NCBI GenBank assembly: GCA_019828595.1
Contig: JAHQRK010000010.1
Location: 248,001-312,000, forward strand
Direction of reading: 5' to 3'
DNA length: 64,000 nucleotides
Origin: Aphanomyces cochlioides
Taxonomy: Eukaryota; Oomycota; Saprolegniomycetes; Saprolegniales; Verrucalvaceae
Position numbers and translations under genes: made by a program. Positions within the stretch are counted from its first letter, which is position 1; each line of letters starts with the position of its first letter. Of the stretch, positions 42,244-54,146 are shown in pieces. The notes below the pieces were generated by a model. It searched no databases and was not told the DNA's origin. It saw only the letters and a list, made by a program, of their open reading frames with translations.

Positions 42244-43192
42244 TCAATCCCGGTGAATATGCAGGCGTTGATGCTCTTCGTAGCGCAGGCGAGCATTCTG
42301 CGCGGCAATCTTCCCGACGACGTAGACGCTGCTTGCCGCCATGGCATACATGGCTAATAGATAAGACGCGACGACAGAGACGCTACCAAGCAACGCCAGT
42401 GCGATAAACGCCACGGCGCTGAATGGATCGGGGTTGTACGTGAAGACCATTGAGAGCAACGAAAACGTGAAGTAGAAGAGACTCCCGATCAACCCAAAGG
42501 TAAAGTTGATGATCGCTGTGAATGCCCAGTGGAAGATCAAACTCACAACGTTCTCTTCCCTGGCTTGGAGCACGGAAAACACCATTTGCCAAAACGTTTG
42601 TCGAGACGCAAAGACTTTGCCTACATGACAGCTGATGAGCACCATAAAAGTCATGATAGGAAGACTTACCGGATTCAAACGCAGCCCAGAAACGACTACG
42701 CGCTTCGTCTAGACCATAATCCGACCACAAGCCAACGTAAGCCTTGGCTTCACGCATCTTTGCATCGCGTGAAGCTTCCAGTTTATCCAATTTGGCGCGA
42801 GCTTTGTCGACAACGGCTTGACGAGCCTCCACAACCGCACGATGTTCCGGTCGAAATCGCCAAAACCATACTTGGGCATCGGCAAGCTGTTCTTCAGCAA
42901 TCTCAACTGTCGAGTAGACTTCATCGTAATTGGGAATATGCGCTGCATCAATAACTTTGGCTTCATACGTTTGCTTCATCTCGTCTGTGACTGCAACTGG
43001 TGCGGGTGCCCAAATCATGCAAAAGAGACCAATGATCCAAAAAAGCGTTAGCATGCGGACTCGGGGAGATGCAATTGCTTTCTTGAACACTGAAGAGATG
43101 ATTTCGCCTTCGGACGAAGGCGCTGGCGTCGACACATACACTTGATCGATCGGCATGGACGAGCGGCGCATGTCAACTTTGGGAATGAGCAT
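42244..43192 (-). CDS. Conserved membrane protein with coiled coil (299 aa), function unknown
   Basis: Exons 43192-42670 and 42620-42244 with a 49-bp GT-AG intron (GTAAGT...TAG); the sum is 900 bases. ATG at 43192. Layout: Ser-rich N-terminal tail, a membrane helix (MLTLFWIIGLFCMIWAPAPV, about residues 47-66), then a long charged coiled-coil region (about 70-165: TVEIAEEQLADAQVWFWRF, KARAKLDKLEASRDAKMREA), then three to four hydrophobic helices (INFTFGLIGSLFYFTFSLLS, VAFIALALLGSVSVVASYLL) and a basic tail. The gene structure is convincing; I do not recognise the family. Confidence 0.72.
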
Positions 43193-43893
43193 TACCTGTC
43201 ATACTCAATAAGGATTCCAGAAAACTTTAGCATTTAATATATCTTGACGGGTCGTCAAGTTAGAGGGAGTCCAAGTTGAGACGCCCAACGTTGAGGAAAA
43301 ATCCAATGCTTACAGACGGCTAAGGAGTGAAAATGACTTGAGACTTGAGTCATCTTGAAGGCCATATCGACTTTGGACAAGGCCATGCAGCTCTACGAAG
43401 GCCATGCAGCTCTACGAAGGCCATGCTTGACCATAATCCACGACGGGGGTCAATAAGCTCTTGTGAAAAGTGGCTTGCAACTAAAGCTAGACAGGCGGCA
43501 ACGCATCGCAGAGTCCTTTCTGCTCTTTAAACTGTTTGAAAGACTCTACTTTAGTCCTCGTTCGTCCGACTTCGAGGTTAGAATAATGCCAGGATGGTCT
43601 GCGATTGTCTTACGATCAAACTCTTCTGTCAACTTCATCTTCCCCATTGCTTCGTAGCTGCCTCCACGCTGGAGAGCTTTTCTGTCAAGTGAGTGTCTGG
43701 AAAGCTCTTCAGCATGGACGCGTTTTGAAGCGATGGGGACGGAGATGACTGCACAGAGCAGAGAATGCAAATGTAGATTCAGTTCCGTGTTTGGGATTGC
43801 GCAGGGGAGCCATGTTATCAGTTGTATGTGAATAGAAATGAAGACAGTTTCTTGAATCAAAACCGTTCTCACAGTAGACGGCGCTGGCTGGGG
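43193..43893. other. Intergenic region between divergent genes
   Basis: Separates the membrane protein gene (minus) and UBL3 (plus), so it holds both promoters. No other gene seen; includes the small tandem repeat at 43379. Confidence 0.4.
43379..43426. repeat. 19-bp tandem repeat, 2.5 units
   Basis: AAGGCCATGCAGCTCTACG at 43379 and 43398, with a partial third copy to 43426. Confidence 0.85.
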
Positions 43894-44350
43894 ATGGAAC
43901 CGATTCAACTTCGGTTCCTCTTTGCCAATAAGGAAGGCGTCAAGATTATCGTGTCGACGACACGGGACAAGTATGTGTCAGACGTCAAGAGGCAGCTCCT
44001 CGAATTTTGGCCAGCAGGTCGGTCCATCTTGAGCCTGCTTGAGGAGCTGCATGTTGACATGAACTGCAGATGTACCCAAGCCAGACTCGCTCTTGAGCAT
44101 TCGACTCATCTGCATGGGTCTTGGAATGCTTCAAGATACCAAAACGCTTGCGGAAAGCAAAGTCCCCGTCTTACCTGTCCATCCCACGCCGATCAATGTC
44201 TCCCTTTTGCCGCCGAAGTCTGAATCGCAAGGTCTCTCTTGCCTCTCGGCGTATTTCTGACTTTGAATCCTAGCGCTCCTCGTCGACCAAAAAGCAGCGG
44301 CAGGTGGAGCATCAGCAGCCCATGCAAGCTGTTGGTGCACCATTTCATAG
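43894..44350 (+). CDS. UBL3: UBL3, membrane-anchored ubiquitin-fold protein
   Basis: UBL3/MUB proteins are prenylated ubiquitin-fold proteins at the plasma membrane that steer protein sorting. Three exons: 43894-44017, 44070-44231, 44274-44350, introns of 52 and 42 bp; total 363 bases, 120 aa (animal UBL3 is about 117). Start MEPIQLRFLFANKEGVKI; the ubiquitin fold continues with QLLEFWPA|DVPKP, IRLICMGLGMLQDTKTL and HPTPINVSLLPPKSES. Exon 3 ends in SCWCTIS, giving a CaaX box CTIS preceded by another Cys, as in relatives. If intron 2 is retained, a stop at 44258-44260 yields a form ending SAYF without the CaaX box. The gene ends 23 bp from the end of LTN1 on the other strand. Confidence 0.88.
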
Positions 44351-44373
44351 ACAGAAGCAAAAGGTGTACCATG

Positions 44374-47300
44374 TTAAGAAAAGGGTTGCTGGCAGACGGG
44401 GCATTTGTTCTTGCTGGACTGGTTGAACCATTTGTACAGACACGAGTTGTGGTACTTGTTGTTGCACGTGCGGCACGGAAGATTCGGCAATCCCATCGTC
44501 TTGGGGTTGAGAATCGAAAAGCAGATTGGACATGGCTCGACGCCGTCGAATTCCTTGTCCACGTTGGATTTCCACAAAAGGACGGCGTCCAAGAGCGATC
44601 CATCTTGCGATGTGGTCACTTTGAGGATCTGGAGAATCCATCGACGCCATCGCTCTTCGGAAATACCGATTCGCTTCGTGCATTCGACTTCCACAGTCCG
44701 CAAGGGATATGATGGAGGAACACGAATAACCATTTCAAGAGAGCATTCGTCCTTGAGGTACGTTGTCGTGATTTCTCGAGACACTTTGGATCCACGGACG
44801 GTCATCTCACTACAAAATACAATTGCAGTCAGAACTCTGTTCGCAAAGAAAATAAAATTGACGTACTCTGGATCCCACAACGATTGTTCGGCAGAAGCAG
44901 CTTGGATTGATTGGATTTCTTCATTGAGCATCAATGGCGACACAAGCTATAAATCACGACAAAAGGTAAGCTTGAGATTCTAACATGATAGATTGTACCT
45001 CTTCGCAGAACTTGGAGACCCACGAACGCGCACTTCTTGAGCATTCGTCGTTCCACCACAATCGCACCATCGTTGGAAGCTTGACTACTGTGCGATAAAA
45101 GACTGCCGCGGCCAAAGGCGCGACTGCAATCTCTCGATCCAAACCATCCAGCGCTGGAAATGCACCTTCCACAGCTTCATTCGAGCCAAGTTGGACTTTG
45201 GACGATTGAAGGACATGGCCACAGAGCGTAAGCAGAGGAGTCAGCAATTTTTGCCGGCCGACGAATGCGCCAAGTGCCGACGTCACAAGCGGGTTGCTGG
45301 TCTCGGGGAACATACGAAGGTACAGATCCCAGACCAGCAACAATTTCAAAGGTGCACTCGTCGATTCGACCAAAAGCTGCTGCAACGCTTGGTGCAAACC
45401 AGGAGTAATCACAAGATCAGCGATAGCAGTGTCCATGGCATCCTCTTGGCCATCCACGTCGACCAAGTCTTTGACATTGTCGATGGCAACAACCAGCGAT
45501 GTGAGGCGAAGAACGTGATAGATCCCCGCTTGGAGCGTTGGATGAGTCAAAGTTTCGCTCAGAGCGTGCCAGAGCATGTCTCGGCCCTGGCAGAGCTGCA
45601 AAAGTGTTGATCCAACAGCGTCATCTTGCACAAATTCGAGTACATGATGGAGACCAATGAGGCTTGTTGTAAATGCTTGATGCACATCATGGGTAAGCAC
45701 AATTGTCGCCCAGCTTGCAGCAACAGTTGGGGTATGTGCAGCAAAAGTAACATGGAAAGTAGGCTTCAAGTGAAGTCCATCTACGATGGAGCGCAACGCG
45801 ACAAGGGTCAAAGCCTCACGGTGATGACGGGCCAGCTCGACTGTCGAGTGATCTTGACCGTGGCGGGCCATCGCTTGCATGAGTTTAAGCAAAACGAATC
45901 GGCCTCGCATGAGAAGAGGATGCACTTTCGCCAAGTCTTCAGGCGTCTGGACAGCAGTACTGTGAAGCTTGAGGCCGACAACTTCAGAGATATCTTGTTT
46001 CGCTGAAATGGCATGCACGAGCAATTGACCCACGGCATGAAAGACCGAGGTGGCGTTTTCTGCCGAGGTTTCCACGAATGGGCTGTCTAAAACTGCCAGC
46101 ACGAAGTCAGCCAAATCAAGCCAATCTGACACCAAGAGAATCGATGGAGGGGATTTCACAAACGAGGGGATTCGAGAAATGATTGAAGAGATAAAAGCGT
46201 CATCAACCAACGGCAGCAAATGAGCTAACCGAGCCAATGATGCAACGTCCAAAGCTCGGGTTTCCAGCTCCAACAAAGGCTCGACAAGTGGCTGAATGGT
46301 GTCTTTAGCATTGCCTTCGATTGCGCATTGAACCAAACGAGGTAGGGCAGCACATAGTAGTGGCGTTGCATCCACTTGAGAGGCCCATTCATCCAAAACA
46401 GATACAAGAACTTCAGTGGAGACATAGTCGAGACCAATTTGAAGCATCCAGATATACAACTGCAGTGGCGTTTCCTCAACCGGAGGTACTTTCTGGTCCA
46501 TATGAGCTGACATAATCGCACTGAACCATGCAGTGACATTACTTGCATCGTCCTTAGCTTGATACTTAGCAACAAGGTGGAGGAGCATTTGTGGCAAATG
46601 TGCCGTGTCACCAAGTGATTCCCACAAATCAGCCAACATCAAGTATGGTTCAATCCAAGCCCCGACATGTTCACTTAGAACCGTTGGATCGGCAGTGTCG
46701 ACGACGTACCACGTGAGGGAAAAACCAACATCCAACACGAACCAAGGCAGTATTTCCACAGGCGTCAGCGACTTCAAATAGGCGTCATGGATCAGCTTGC
46801 CATTCTGCCAGTGGCATAATTCAGCCATGCATTCCAATTCTCGATACGTTCCAGAGACACGACTGAGTGGCAAGGCGTGCCAGGGGTGGTGCGCCTCTTT
46901 TCCTCCACGAGAAGTTATAAATTCGCCGCACAACACTGCCCATTGTGAAGCTCTACGACTCAGTTACCAAACATAGCGAGGAGTCAAGGCTTACGTGCAA
47001 GATGCTTCGTCTTCCAGGAATTGTCTGAGCAAATCGAGCCAATTTCCTTCAACCATTGAAGTGTACGTAGCAGGCCAAGTTTGAAACGAAGGCTGGACGA
47101 CATCACGCCACAAAGACATGGCTTCGGAATGGCGTGGTATTGCCGAGACTACAGCATCGACCAAATCCACAACATCACCCCATATCTCGTTGGTATTGAT
47201 TGCAACGAGAAGCGGAAGAAGCGACCGAAGCAAAGACCAACATTTAGGACTGTCTTTGTTTTTGTGGCACCAAGCGACAACTTGGCGAATTGTGGTAGGC

Positions 47301-49475
47301 GACACGAGCGGCTGCGACGCTCCCCAACACGCAGAGAAAAACGAATCGTCTGCATCGGTCCATGATGCATCTGCTGGCGTGTTCAAGATCAACAGCACGC
47401 GAGAGTCAAACCAATGACTTTTCCAAATCGTCTCATAAACACCAAGATCAGCAGCCGACCCCCCTTGCAACCACGATTCCAGACTCTTGAGCGGAGTCAA
47501 TGCTGAATTTTTCCACACGGCGACGTCGTCGCGATCCCAAACTTGGAGCAATTGTGTCCAAAGTACGTCTGGAGCATGGGGCGCAAAATGCTTCCACACG
47601 ACAAAGAAAGCTTTCTTGTCGGCTTCATAAGCAGGTGCGATAGCTCGGTGATAAGATGCAATTGCAGCCATCGGATCGGGAAACAGAGTGTTCCATCCGA
47701 TAAGCTCGAGCAAGTGGCCGATCCATTCAAGTCCACGGCGTGAGAGTTGGCCTTTCGTCAGGAGCACTTGAGCAAGACGACGGCAGAGCTCGACAAGAGT
47801 GTCGTTCAAGGCACCTTCGTACGTATTCTTGGCCGTTTGTAGTACAGTCAACATGCGAGCGTCTTGCATCGGTCCATCTTGAATACCTCGAAGTAAAACG
47901 TCTTCTAGTGAAGCTTGGAGGAGAGAGATCGCATGCATGGCGATGGTAGATGTCGATGTACGCTGTTGGAAAGCCGTAAGACGAGGCAACAGAGCAGTCA
48001 TTTCTCGACAAAACACTTGGAAAGTACGGTCAGGAAGCGCTGATACTGTCGCAAGAGCTTTGGACCACGCTGTGCTAACCACATCTTTGAATTGAGCGAC
48101 ATATGCCGCATCATCGTCAATTGAAGCAGCAACAGACGACGGGAAGATTGTCGAAATGGCCAGCAGACATTCCGTGAAGGCTTGGACGACTGGTGTTTGT
48201 CCATGCAAGACATTAGGGCTTTCCAATCCCTTCCAGAACGCTGACAAGAGGTCCGCGTAGACAGGCGAAATAATGTCAAAGGGAACTTGGGATACAAAAG
48301 GAAGAATATTGGCCATAGCTGATGTCGAGCCGTAGAACGCATGCTTGATCGCAGTTAGAACTTTAGGGAGGATATTCCCTTGCAGCGAGGACCATGGGAG
48401 ATTTTCTTTGGGCACAGCATCCAAGTATGAGAGCACAAGTGTCCAAACTGTCGAGATATTTGCTGGAAACTTTTCGCCTACGACACCCAAGACGACTTTA
48501 GGCTCGACAGCCGACTGTAGCAAAGTTGGTGCAGCAGTCGTTGCAGAAAGCAGGAGCTGATACGTTGCATGGCGAATGCTAGCACGCGAAAACGTCACGC
48601 TTTTAGAAGTGAGCGTTGAAAGTTTGCCCATGTGTCCAAGAAGCTCGGTCCATGCAGTAGTATTTGGCTCCACCGGAATTGAAGCAATGAGACTGCTAGC
48701 GCTCACGAGTGCAGACGTGACACAACGTTCGTATCTAGAAAAGATCTTAAATATGGTTTGAGCATGATGAAGCACACCGTTCTTCTGCTTCATCAGCAGT
48801 GCAAAGAGCTCGGTCACTGAGAGAATCAACTGTCGCTTCAAGATAAGTCTTAATGTTTGAGATCAAAAGCTCCGCGTGAGTTGTAAGAAGTGCAGTTCGG
48901 TCAGCTTCCTCGGGCACAAGAGTATGGAAGGCTCGAGTTGCACCGCGGGCCGTATCAACGTGAAGATCATGCATGCCAAGAATGTACCATGTTGGGAGTA
49001 GGAGAAGCATGTGGATGTGGAAGATCGTGCCTTTCTTCATTCGGTCAGTGAATGCACCGAGGACATCATTCGCCATTTGTCGAACGCGGCGATCGTTGTC
49101 AAGCATCAATTTTCCGTAGAGGTAGCAATAGTGACCGATAGCAGGTCGGAGGTCCACAGGTTTCCTTGATGGGATAATCGTGTCTTTGATAGTTGCCAGT
49201 GCTTTCGTCTTCGTCTGCGCATCTCGCTTGCCAAGCATTTTAAGAGCTAGCGACAAGTCCGTGTCATCACCATCGTAAAACGTAAACGACGTGGTTTGCG
49301 TTGGCGCTGCTGCTGCTTCTTGGACGGGTGGAGCCGGTGCACTGGTTGCAAACGCGCCAAATCCGATGAATCCTGTCGTTGCATTGCTTCCCAGGAGACT
49401 CTGCGCAGCTCGGGCGCTCGACGACGCATTTGCTTTGGCGAGCTTCTCCTGCTGGTTGATTCCCTTCTTGCCCAT
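44374..49475 (-). CDS. LTN1: E3 ubiquitin-protein ligase listerin
   Basis: Listerin binds 60S subunits with stalled nascent chains and ubiquitinates the chain (ribosome-associated quality control). Five exons on the minus strand: 49475-48778, 48734-46995, 46952-44999, 44946-44867, 44809-44374; introns of 43, 42, 52 and 57 bp, all GT-AG. The sum is 4908 bases, 1635 aa (yeast 1562, human about 1766). N-terminal conserved region: FIGFGAF, SLALKMLGKRDAQTKTKAL, DNDRRVRQMANDVLG. The middle is HEAT-like helical repeat. Near the C-terminus the RWD-like stretch (TTYLKDECSLEMVIRVPPSYPL) precedes a RING: CPICFSI...LPCRTCNNKYHNSCLYKWF...CPVC. Start MGKKGINQQEKLAK is the usual listerin type. Convergent with UBL3. 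Confidence 0.93.
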
Positions 49476-50218
49476 TCTCGCGCGCTTTCGTCTCCTGCGG
49501 CCTCAAAGGAAAATAAATTATTGATCCCAGCCCGTACTTTTTCACGACCATCACTCTGTTCGTGGAATTTGATCTATGGCAATCGCCACCCAAGCAGGTC
49601 CTGCTGCTTTTGCACATCGAACGGCACTTTGGTTCCAAGTTAACAAGACGATCAGCCTTCCGCTATGGCACATAAAGGTGCTATGCGTTCCAGAGCTCCT
49701 GAAATGGGCTTTAGGTCGTAATCTGCAGCTCTACGTTCCATTCCAATCGACGGTATATTCGATCCAAGCGCTAGGACGGACATATTTAAGTCGCTCGCAG
49801 AATGTAGGGATTGACTCTGCCTAGAAGAATTGTCGTAGATGCATGGCAGCTCACTCGTTGGGCTGTAAGAGGCTTGGGAAGCTCTTAAATGTGGATGAAG
49901 GCAGCGACCATAGACTTGCTGGTGTGTTTAATCAGCGATGGCTTCGAGTAGCCCATCCGGATCAACACAAGTTTTGGTGAATGGTGAGCAAGCATCAATG
50001 GTAGCATGTAGCCACCACAAGATGCACACAACTCGACGAGGAAGAGTCGATGATGTCGAGTGAGTGATGGACTTCCAGCGACTTCATGTTGAATGCAATG
50101 GGAGAATTTCATCGAGAAATTCCATTGGATAATTTTAACCAATGAAAAACCTTCAAATTGATTGAGAGCGATTTAATTGGTAGATGGACAAGCTCTGGAC
50201 CATTGAACCATTGCGACT
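49476..50218. other. Shared upstream region of LTN1 and DUS2
   Basis: 743 bp between two divergent genes for translation-linked functions; must contain both promoters. No convincing gene inside. Confidence 0.45.
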
Positions 50219-51781
50219 ATGGACTCCAAGCTGTATGAAAATGCCGTGTGCTTAGCGCCGATGGTGCGCGCGGTACGAGGATCTTTGCGCCGTATAGAGT
50301 TCAAGAATAGCTTAGGGTACATTGCCGCTTCGACTTTTGTCCTTGAGGTATGGCGCAGATCTCGTCTACGGTGAAGAAATCATCGACAAGAAGATTGCCG
50401 CGACGACGCGGATCGAGAATAGTACGTTGACTTCGTGTCGTTTTTCGGCTTGTGTGTTGATTCACGCGATAGAGGCACTGAACACAATCGACTTTGTGAG
50501 CCGTGAAAGCGTTGTCTTTCGAACATGCGAGGAAGAGAAGGCCAAAGTGGTGTTTCAGATCGGCACGGCATCAGCAGTCCATGCTCTTCAGGCCGCCGAG
50601 ACCATGTACGCATTCAGACTTTATCCCAATAGCTTGATTTTCACGGTGAATTCAGTGCCAAGGATGTTGCAGCAGTCGATATTAACATGGGCTGTCCCAA
50701 GCATTTCTCAGTGCAAGGCGGGATGGGCGTCGCACTCATGAGCAAACCAGAAGTCGCGTCAGATGTGCGCTTCCCTCTCATCGCCCAAGCTCATGCTCAC
50801 TTTCCTGCTAGATTATCAAGACACTCAAGAGGAATCTCAACATTCCCGTCTCGTGCAAGATCCGCATCAAGGACACTCCAGAGGCGACGGTAATCCCACT
50901 TCGCTGAGCCTATGTCATGATGCCAATTTGGCCTAGATTGACTTTGCCAAGGGCATGGAACTAGCTGGCGCCGCGGCCATTGGTGTGCATGCTAGGTTGT
51001 TTACCTCTCTCTCTACTCAGCTCATCTGTCGTTCTCCTATAGACAAGCACATGAAAGGCCAGTCGACGATGCGCATTGGGACGCGTTGAAGCCTCTCCCG
51101 TCCGCATTATCGGTTCCTGTCTTGGCGAATGGCGACATCTGGACACAAGAAGACATTGCACGCGTGAGGGCAGAAACGGGGTGTCAGTCCGTGCTGATTG
51201 CCCGTGGCGCACTGAGCAACGCGTCTTGCTTTAGCGCGGCAGGAATCGTTCCCTACGAAGAGGTACTCCGAGTAGTTCCAAAGCTCCATCATAAACTTGT
51301 CATGCTTTAGAACATCAAGACATATTTGAAAATCGCTGCCGACACCGACAATGTGTTTCAAAACACCAAGTACAACATTAGCCGCATGCTGCCCATCCAG
51401 GAAACCACCACAGTCAGCGTACGAGTCTCTCTTACTCATGTAGCTTGGATGGGATGGCTCTAGGTGGCAAATATCGCCGACACCAAGTCGAACGCCGACT
51501 TGTATGGCCTCTTCAACCTGCGCGAGTACTACGAAGCCAAGCAAGCCGAGTTCGAACCATTCCGGCAACAAGCATACAACGTCCCCGATCGAGCGTATGA
51601 CGACGCACACGTCCGAAACCAAGCGCTGTATTGCAACGTGTGCGGGATCCAGCTCTTGAGCGAGCAGGACGTCGCGCTCCATGAAAAAGGCAAGCGCCAC
51701 AAGAAGAAAATGCGCACTCTGGCGAGTCAGTCGGTGCTGACGACACCAGCAGCGAAGCGTGGTAAATTCGACGAGGAATAG
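50219..51781 (+). CDS. DUS2: tRNA-dihydrouridine synthase, DUS2 type, with C-terminal zinc finger
   Basis: DUS2 reduces uridine to dihydrouridine at position 20 of tRNA, with FMN and NADPH. Nine exons: 50219-50272, 50316-50421, 50473-50605, 50656-50752, 50812-50889, 50937-50995, 51043-51262, 51311-51412, 51464-51781; introns 43-59 bp. The sum is 1167 bases, 388 aa. Motifs: LAPMVRA, YGADLVYGEEIIDKK, VVFRTCEEEKAKVVFQIGT, DINMGCPKHFSVQGGMG with the catalytic Cys, SCKIRIKDT, GVHARQAHERP, VLANGD and LIARGAL for FMN binding. The C-terminus ends in a C2H2-type finger, CNVCGIQLLSEQDVALHEKG followed by KRHKKK, where animal DUS2 has a double-stranded RNA-binding domain. Confidence 0.92.
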
Positions 51782-51998
51782 ACCAGTCGTTCTCTCTCGC
51801 AGAGCTGCTTTCTCACTGCTGCAGTCGGACTGTCGTAGTCGTCATCACGACGGTGGTTTTGGCCAAAATTTTGGAATGGAGGAAGAGATTGCAATGCGTT
51901 TCGTCGGTTTGGAGACGCACTCCATGCCGGAGGCAACAAAGAACCCAGTCATGCAGCCGTGCGTGCGATGCTAGGACATCATTATTCAAACTGCAAAC

Positions 51999-53429
51999 AT
52001 GCGCTGCTTGCTGTTTTTCCTCGTTGGTCTGAGCACAGTGGCGGCAACGACGGCGACGGCGGCGGCGGCGAATGCTACCAAGAAGTATTACATTCGATAT
52101 GAAAATGGCATTGAGGTTGAAGTGTTCTACGACCGCCGTCGCCTCGACGCGATTGAATCGATCAACAAGACGCTCAACCAAGCCAATTCAATCGTCTTGG
52201 CTGTCATGTCGATGGGAGACAGCCTCAAGAAGAACATTGACACGGTCCTGGCCGATCTCGCCACGATTCAGTCGTCGGGTTTGACGCTCGACAATGGGAA
52301 CAAGACGCTCCAGGATGCGCAGACTGTTATTCAAAACGGACTTCTTCTCACAACCCAAGTCCAAACGCTCCTTTCGTCGTCATCAGAGTCCATGTGGACC
52401 CCCGTCAAGGGGGACGACCCCAACAACTTGGTCTCCGACACGTTGGCGACAAAACGAGCACTTGATAGCTTGATTCAAGACGTGAGTTCGATCGGCACGC
52501 AAGGATTGAGCGTCTCAGCCGCAGCCAAAGTCATCTCGGATCTTCAGACGGCAATTCAGACCGGTTTAGTCGCGGCCAAAGACGGCGTTGACATCATGAA
52601 CTCGATCCAGCAAGTCGTGACGACCGGCGTGTCGATCAAAGATGGCCAAGTGATCGCCTCGACGATTCAAAACGTGCTCCAGAAGGGCTTGGCTGTCTTT
52701 GACATAAAGCCAAAAGTGTGCCGGCGACAAGCTTCGTTCCGCGGAGGCGCGTCATCGCTTGTAAATCTTTGCCTACCGAGTGAAGATACACTAGGGCCGT
52801 TGTGCATCCCCAAGTGTCGGACGGGCTACGAACCATCGGGTTTTGATAGCTGCAGGAAAATCGGTTGCAGCGGCGTTGTCGGTGTGTCAGACTTGGGCGA
52901 CTGGTGTACAAAGCCGCCGGCGTACAGCCGACCAGCGTATGCAGTTTGGAGCGAAAACAAATGCAAGACGGAGCAGCAAGGGTCATGCGACAAATGCGCG
53001 CTCATGTGGTTTCCAAAGTGCAAGCCGGGATTCCACGACATTGGATGCTTCATCTGCACGCCAGATTGTCCAGCTGGAACAAAGGACGAAGTGGCATTTT
53101 GCCGCAAAGACTCTTACTTTCGAGGCATCTCTGCGACGCGCCTTGGCTGTCCAGCCGGAAAAGAGCAATCTCTCCTCTTGTGCTACCCACCGTGCGGCAA
53201 CAACCAAGTCGGATTGGGACCGCTCTGCTCCCCTAAATGCTCAGGTGACACACCTGTCACGTGTGGCATCTTTTGCACGTCGTCTGCTGCAACGTGTGCT
53301 TCGAGTGTCGTTGAAATCGCGGGAACGGGGGTCCACATGGCACTCAGTGCGATTGCGAGCGATTTCACCGGCGTGTTGACATCCGCAGTAGCGCTCGGAA
53401 CGCAAATCGTGACCATGTCGCCTTGCTAA
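51999..53429 (+). CDS. Secreted cysteine-rich protein, 476 aa
   Basis: Single exon from ATG 51999. Signal peptide MRCLLFFLVGLSTVAATTA. Residues about 45-235 are helical with few Cys (SINKTLNQANSIVLAVMSMG, repeated TIQ.GL / VIQNGL motifs in a spacing of about 40). Residues about 240-430 hold many Cys in a pattern of repeated modules ending P(K/P)C (LGPLCIPKCRTGYEP, MWFPKCKPGFHDIGCF, LGPLCSPKCSGDTP). Such layouts occur in oomycete extracellular proteins of unknown role. The start is preceded by a 217-bp gap from DUS2, so it has its own promoter. No enzyme motif seen. Confidence 0.72.
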   Translation: MRCLLFFLVGLSTVAATTATAAAANATKKYYIRYENGIEVEVFYDRRRLDAIESINKTLNQANSIVLAVMSMGDSLKKNIDTVLADLATIQSSGLTLDNGNKTLQDAQTVIQNGLLLTTQVQTLLSSSSESMWTPVKGDDPNNLVSDTLATKRALDSLIQDVSSIGTQGLSVSAAAKVISDLQTAIQTGLVAAKDGVDIMNSIQQVVTTGVSIKDGQVIASTIQNVLQKGLAVFDIKPKVCRRQASFRGGASSLVNLCLPSEDTLGPLCIPKCRTGYEPSGFDSCRKIGCSGVVGVSDLGDWCTKPPAYSRPAYAVWSENKCKTEQQGSCDKCALMWFPKCKPGFHDIGCFICTPDCPAGTKDEVAFCRKDSYFRGISATRLGCPAGKEQSLLLCYPPCGNNQVGLGPLCSPKCSGDTPVTCGIFCTSSAATCASSVVEIAGTGVHMALSAIASDFTGVLTSAVALGTQIVTMSPC

Positions 53430-53797
53430 AGAGCTCAACCGTAGCAGTGATAATCCTAATACGTCGCCTTTTCAGATCCCCACACTTGCATGTCAGTTGA
53501 ACTCCTCTCGAGTTGGGCAAATCAACTAGCTTGAGACCGACCGCCAACACCGTAGTCAATGAGCTCTTGTACGCTTTCATAGACATAGGAAGCATGGATC
53601 GCATGCCTTGGGATTCTTGTGCTTCAACCGCAAGTCAGATAGGGGTGAAAGTCATGGCATTCCATATTACTACCAACTTTTCAAATTGATTTGGATATAT
53701 TACCATGAGCAATATTTCACAAATAATCTGAAACAGAGAAACTACGGAATATAGTATAGAGTAGTTGGTATATTGAATTTTCAAAATATAATATGGA
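53430..53797. other. Intergenic region before tRNA-Arg
   Basis: AT-rich toward the tRNA; no gene seen. Confidence 0.4.
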
Positions 53798-53870
53798 GCT
53801 CGCGTGGCCTAATGGATAAGGCGCTGCCCTCCTAAGGCAGAGACTGCGGGTTCAAGTCCCGCCGTGAGTG
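53798..53870 (+). tRNA. tRNA-Arg(CCU)
   Basis: 73-nt gene: acceptor GCTCGCG/CGTGAGT with two G-U pairs, D arm GGCCTAATGGATAAGGC, anticodon stem-loop CTGCC-CTCCTAA-GGCAG with anticodon CCT (Arg, AGG), T arm GCGGGTTCAAGTCCCGC, discriminator G. No intron. Confidence 0.95.
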
Positions 53871-53873
53871 ATC

Positions 53874-53878
53874 TTTTT
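53874..53878 (+). terminator. Pol III terminator of tRNA-Arg
   Basis: TTTTT run three bases after the tRNA end. Confidence 0.8.
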
Positions 53879-54146
53879 CCCCAAAAATTGCATTTTTCAA
53901 CGAAGAAGCGCCTCCATCTCCACAAGACCCACGCCTATTTTCAAGCTGGTCCGTGCATTCTCTTGCCTAGCAACCAGCGCTAAAGACAATAGGAAAGCCG
54001 CCGATAGCTCTGTGAAACGCGGCGCGACATTTGGATCCCCCTGAGGGGGCTGTCAACTGGGAGTTGGGCACGGCGATAATGCAGAAACCAATGCGACGAC
54101 GAGGTTTCTACGCTTTGCTCGCGGCGAATGCGCTTCATTTGACTAG

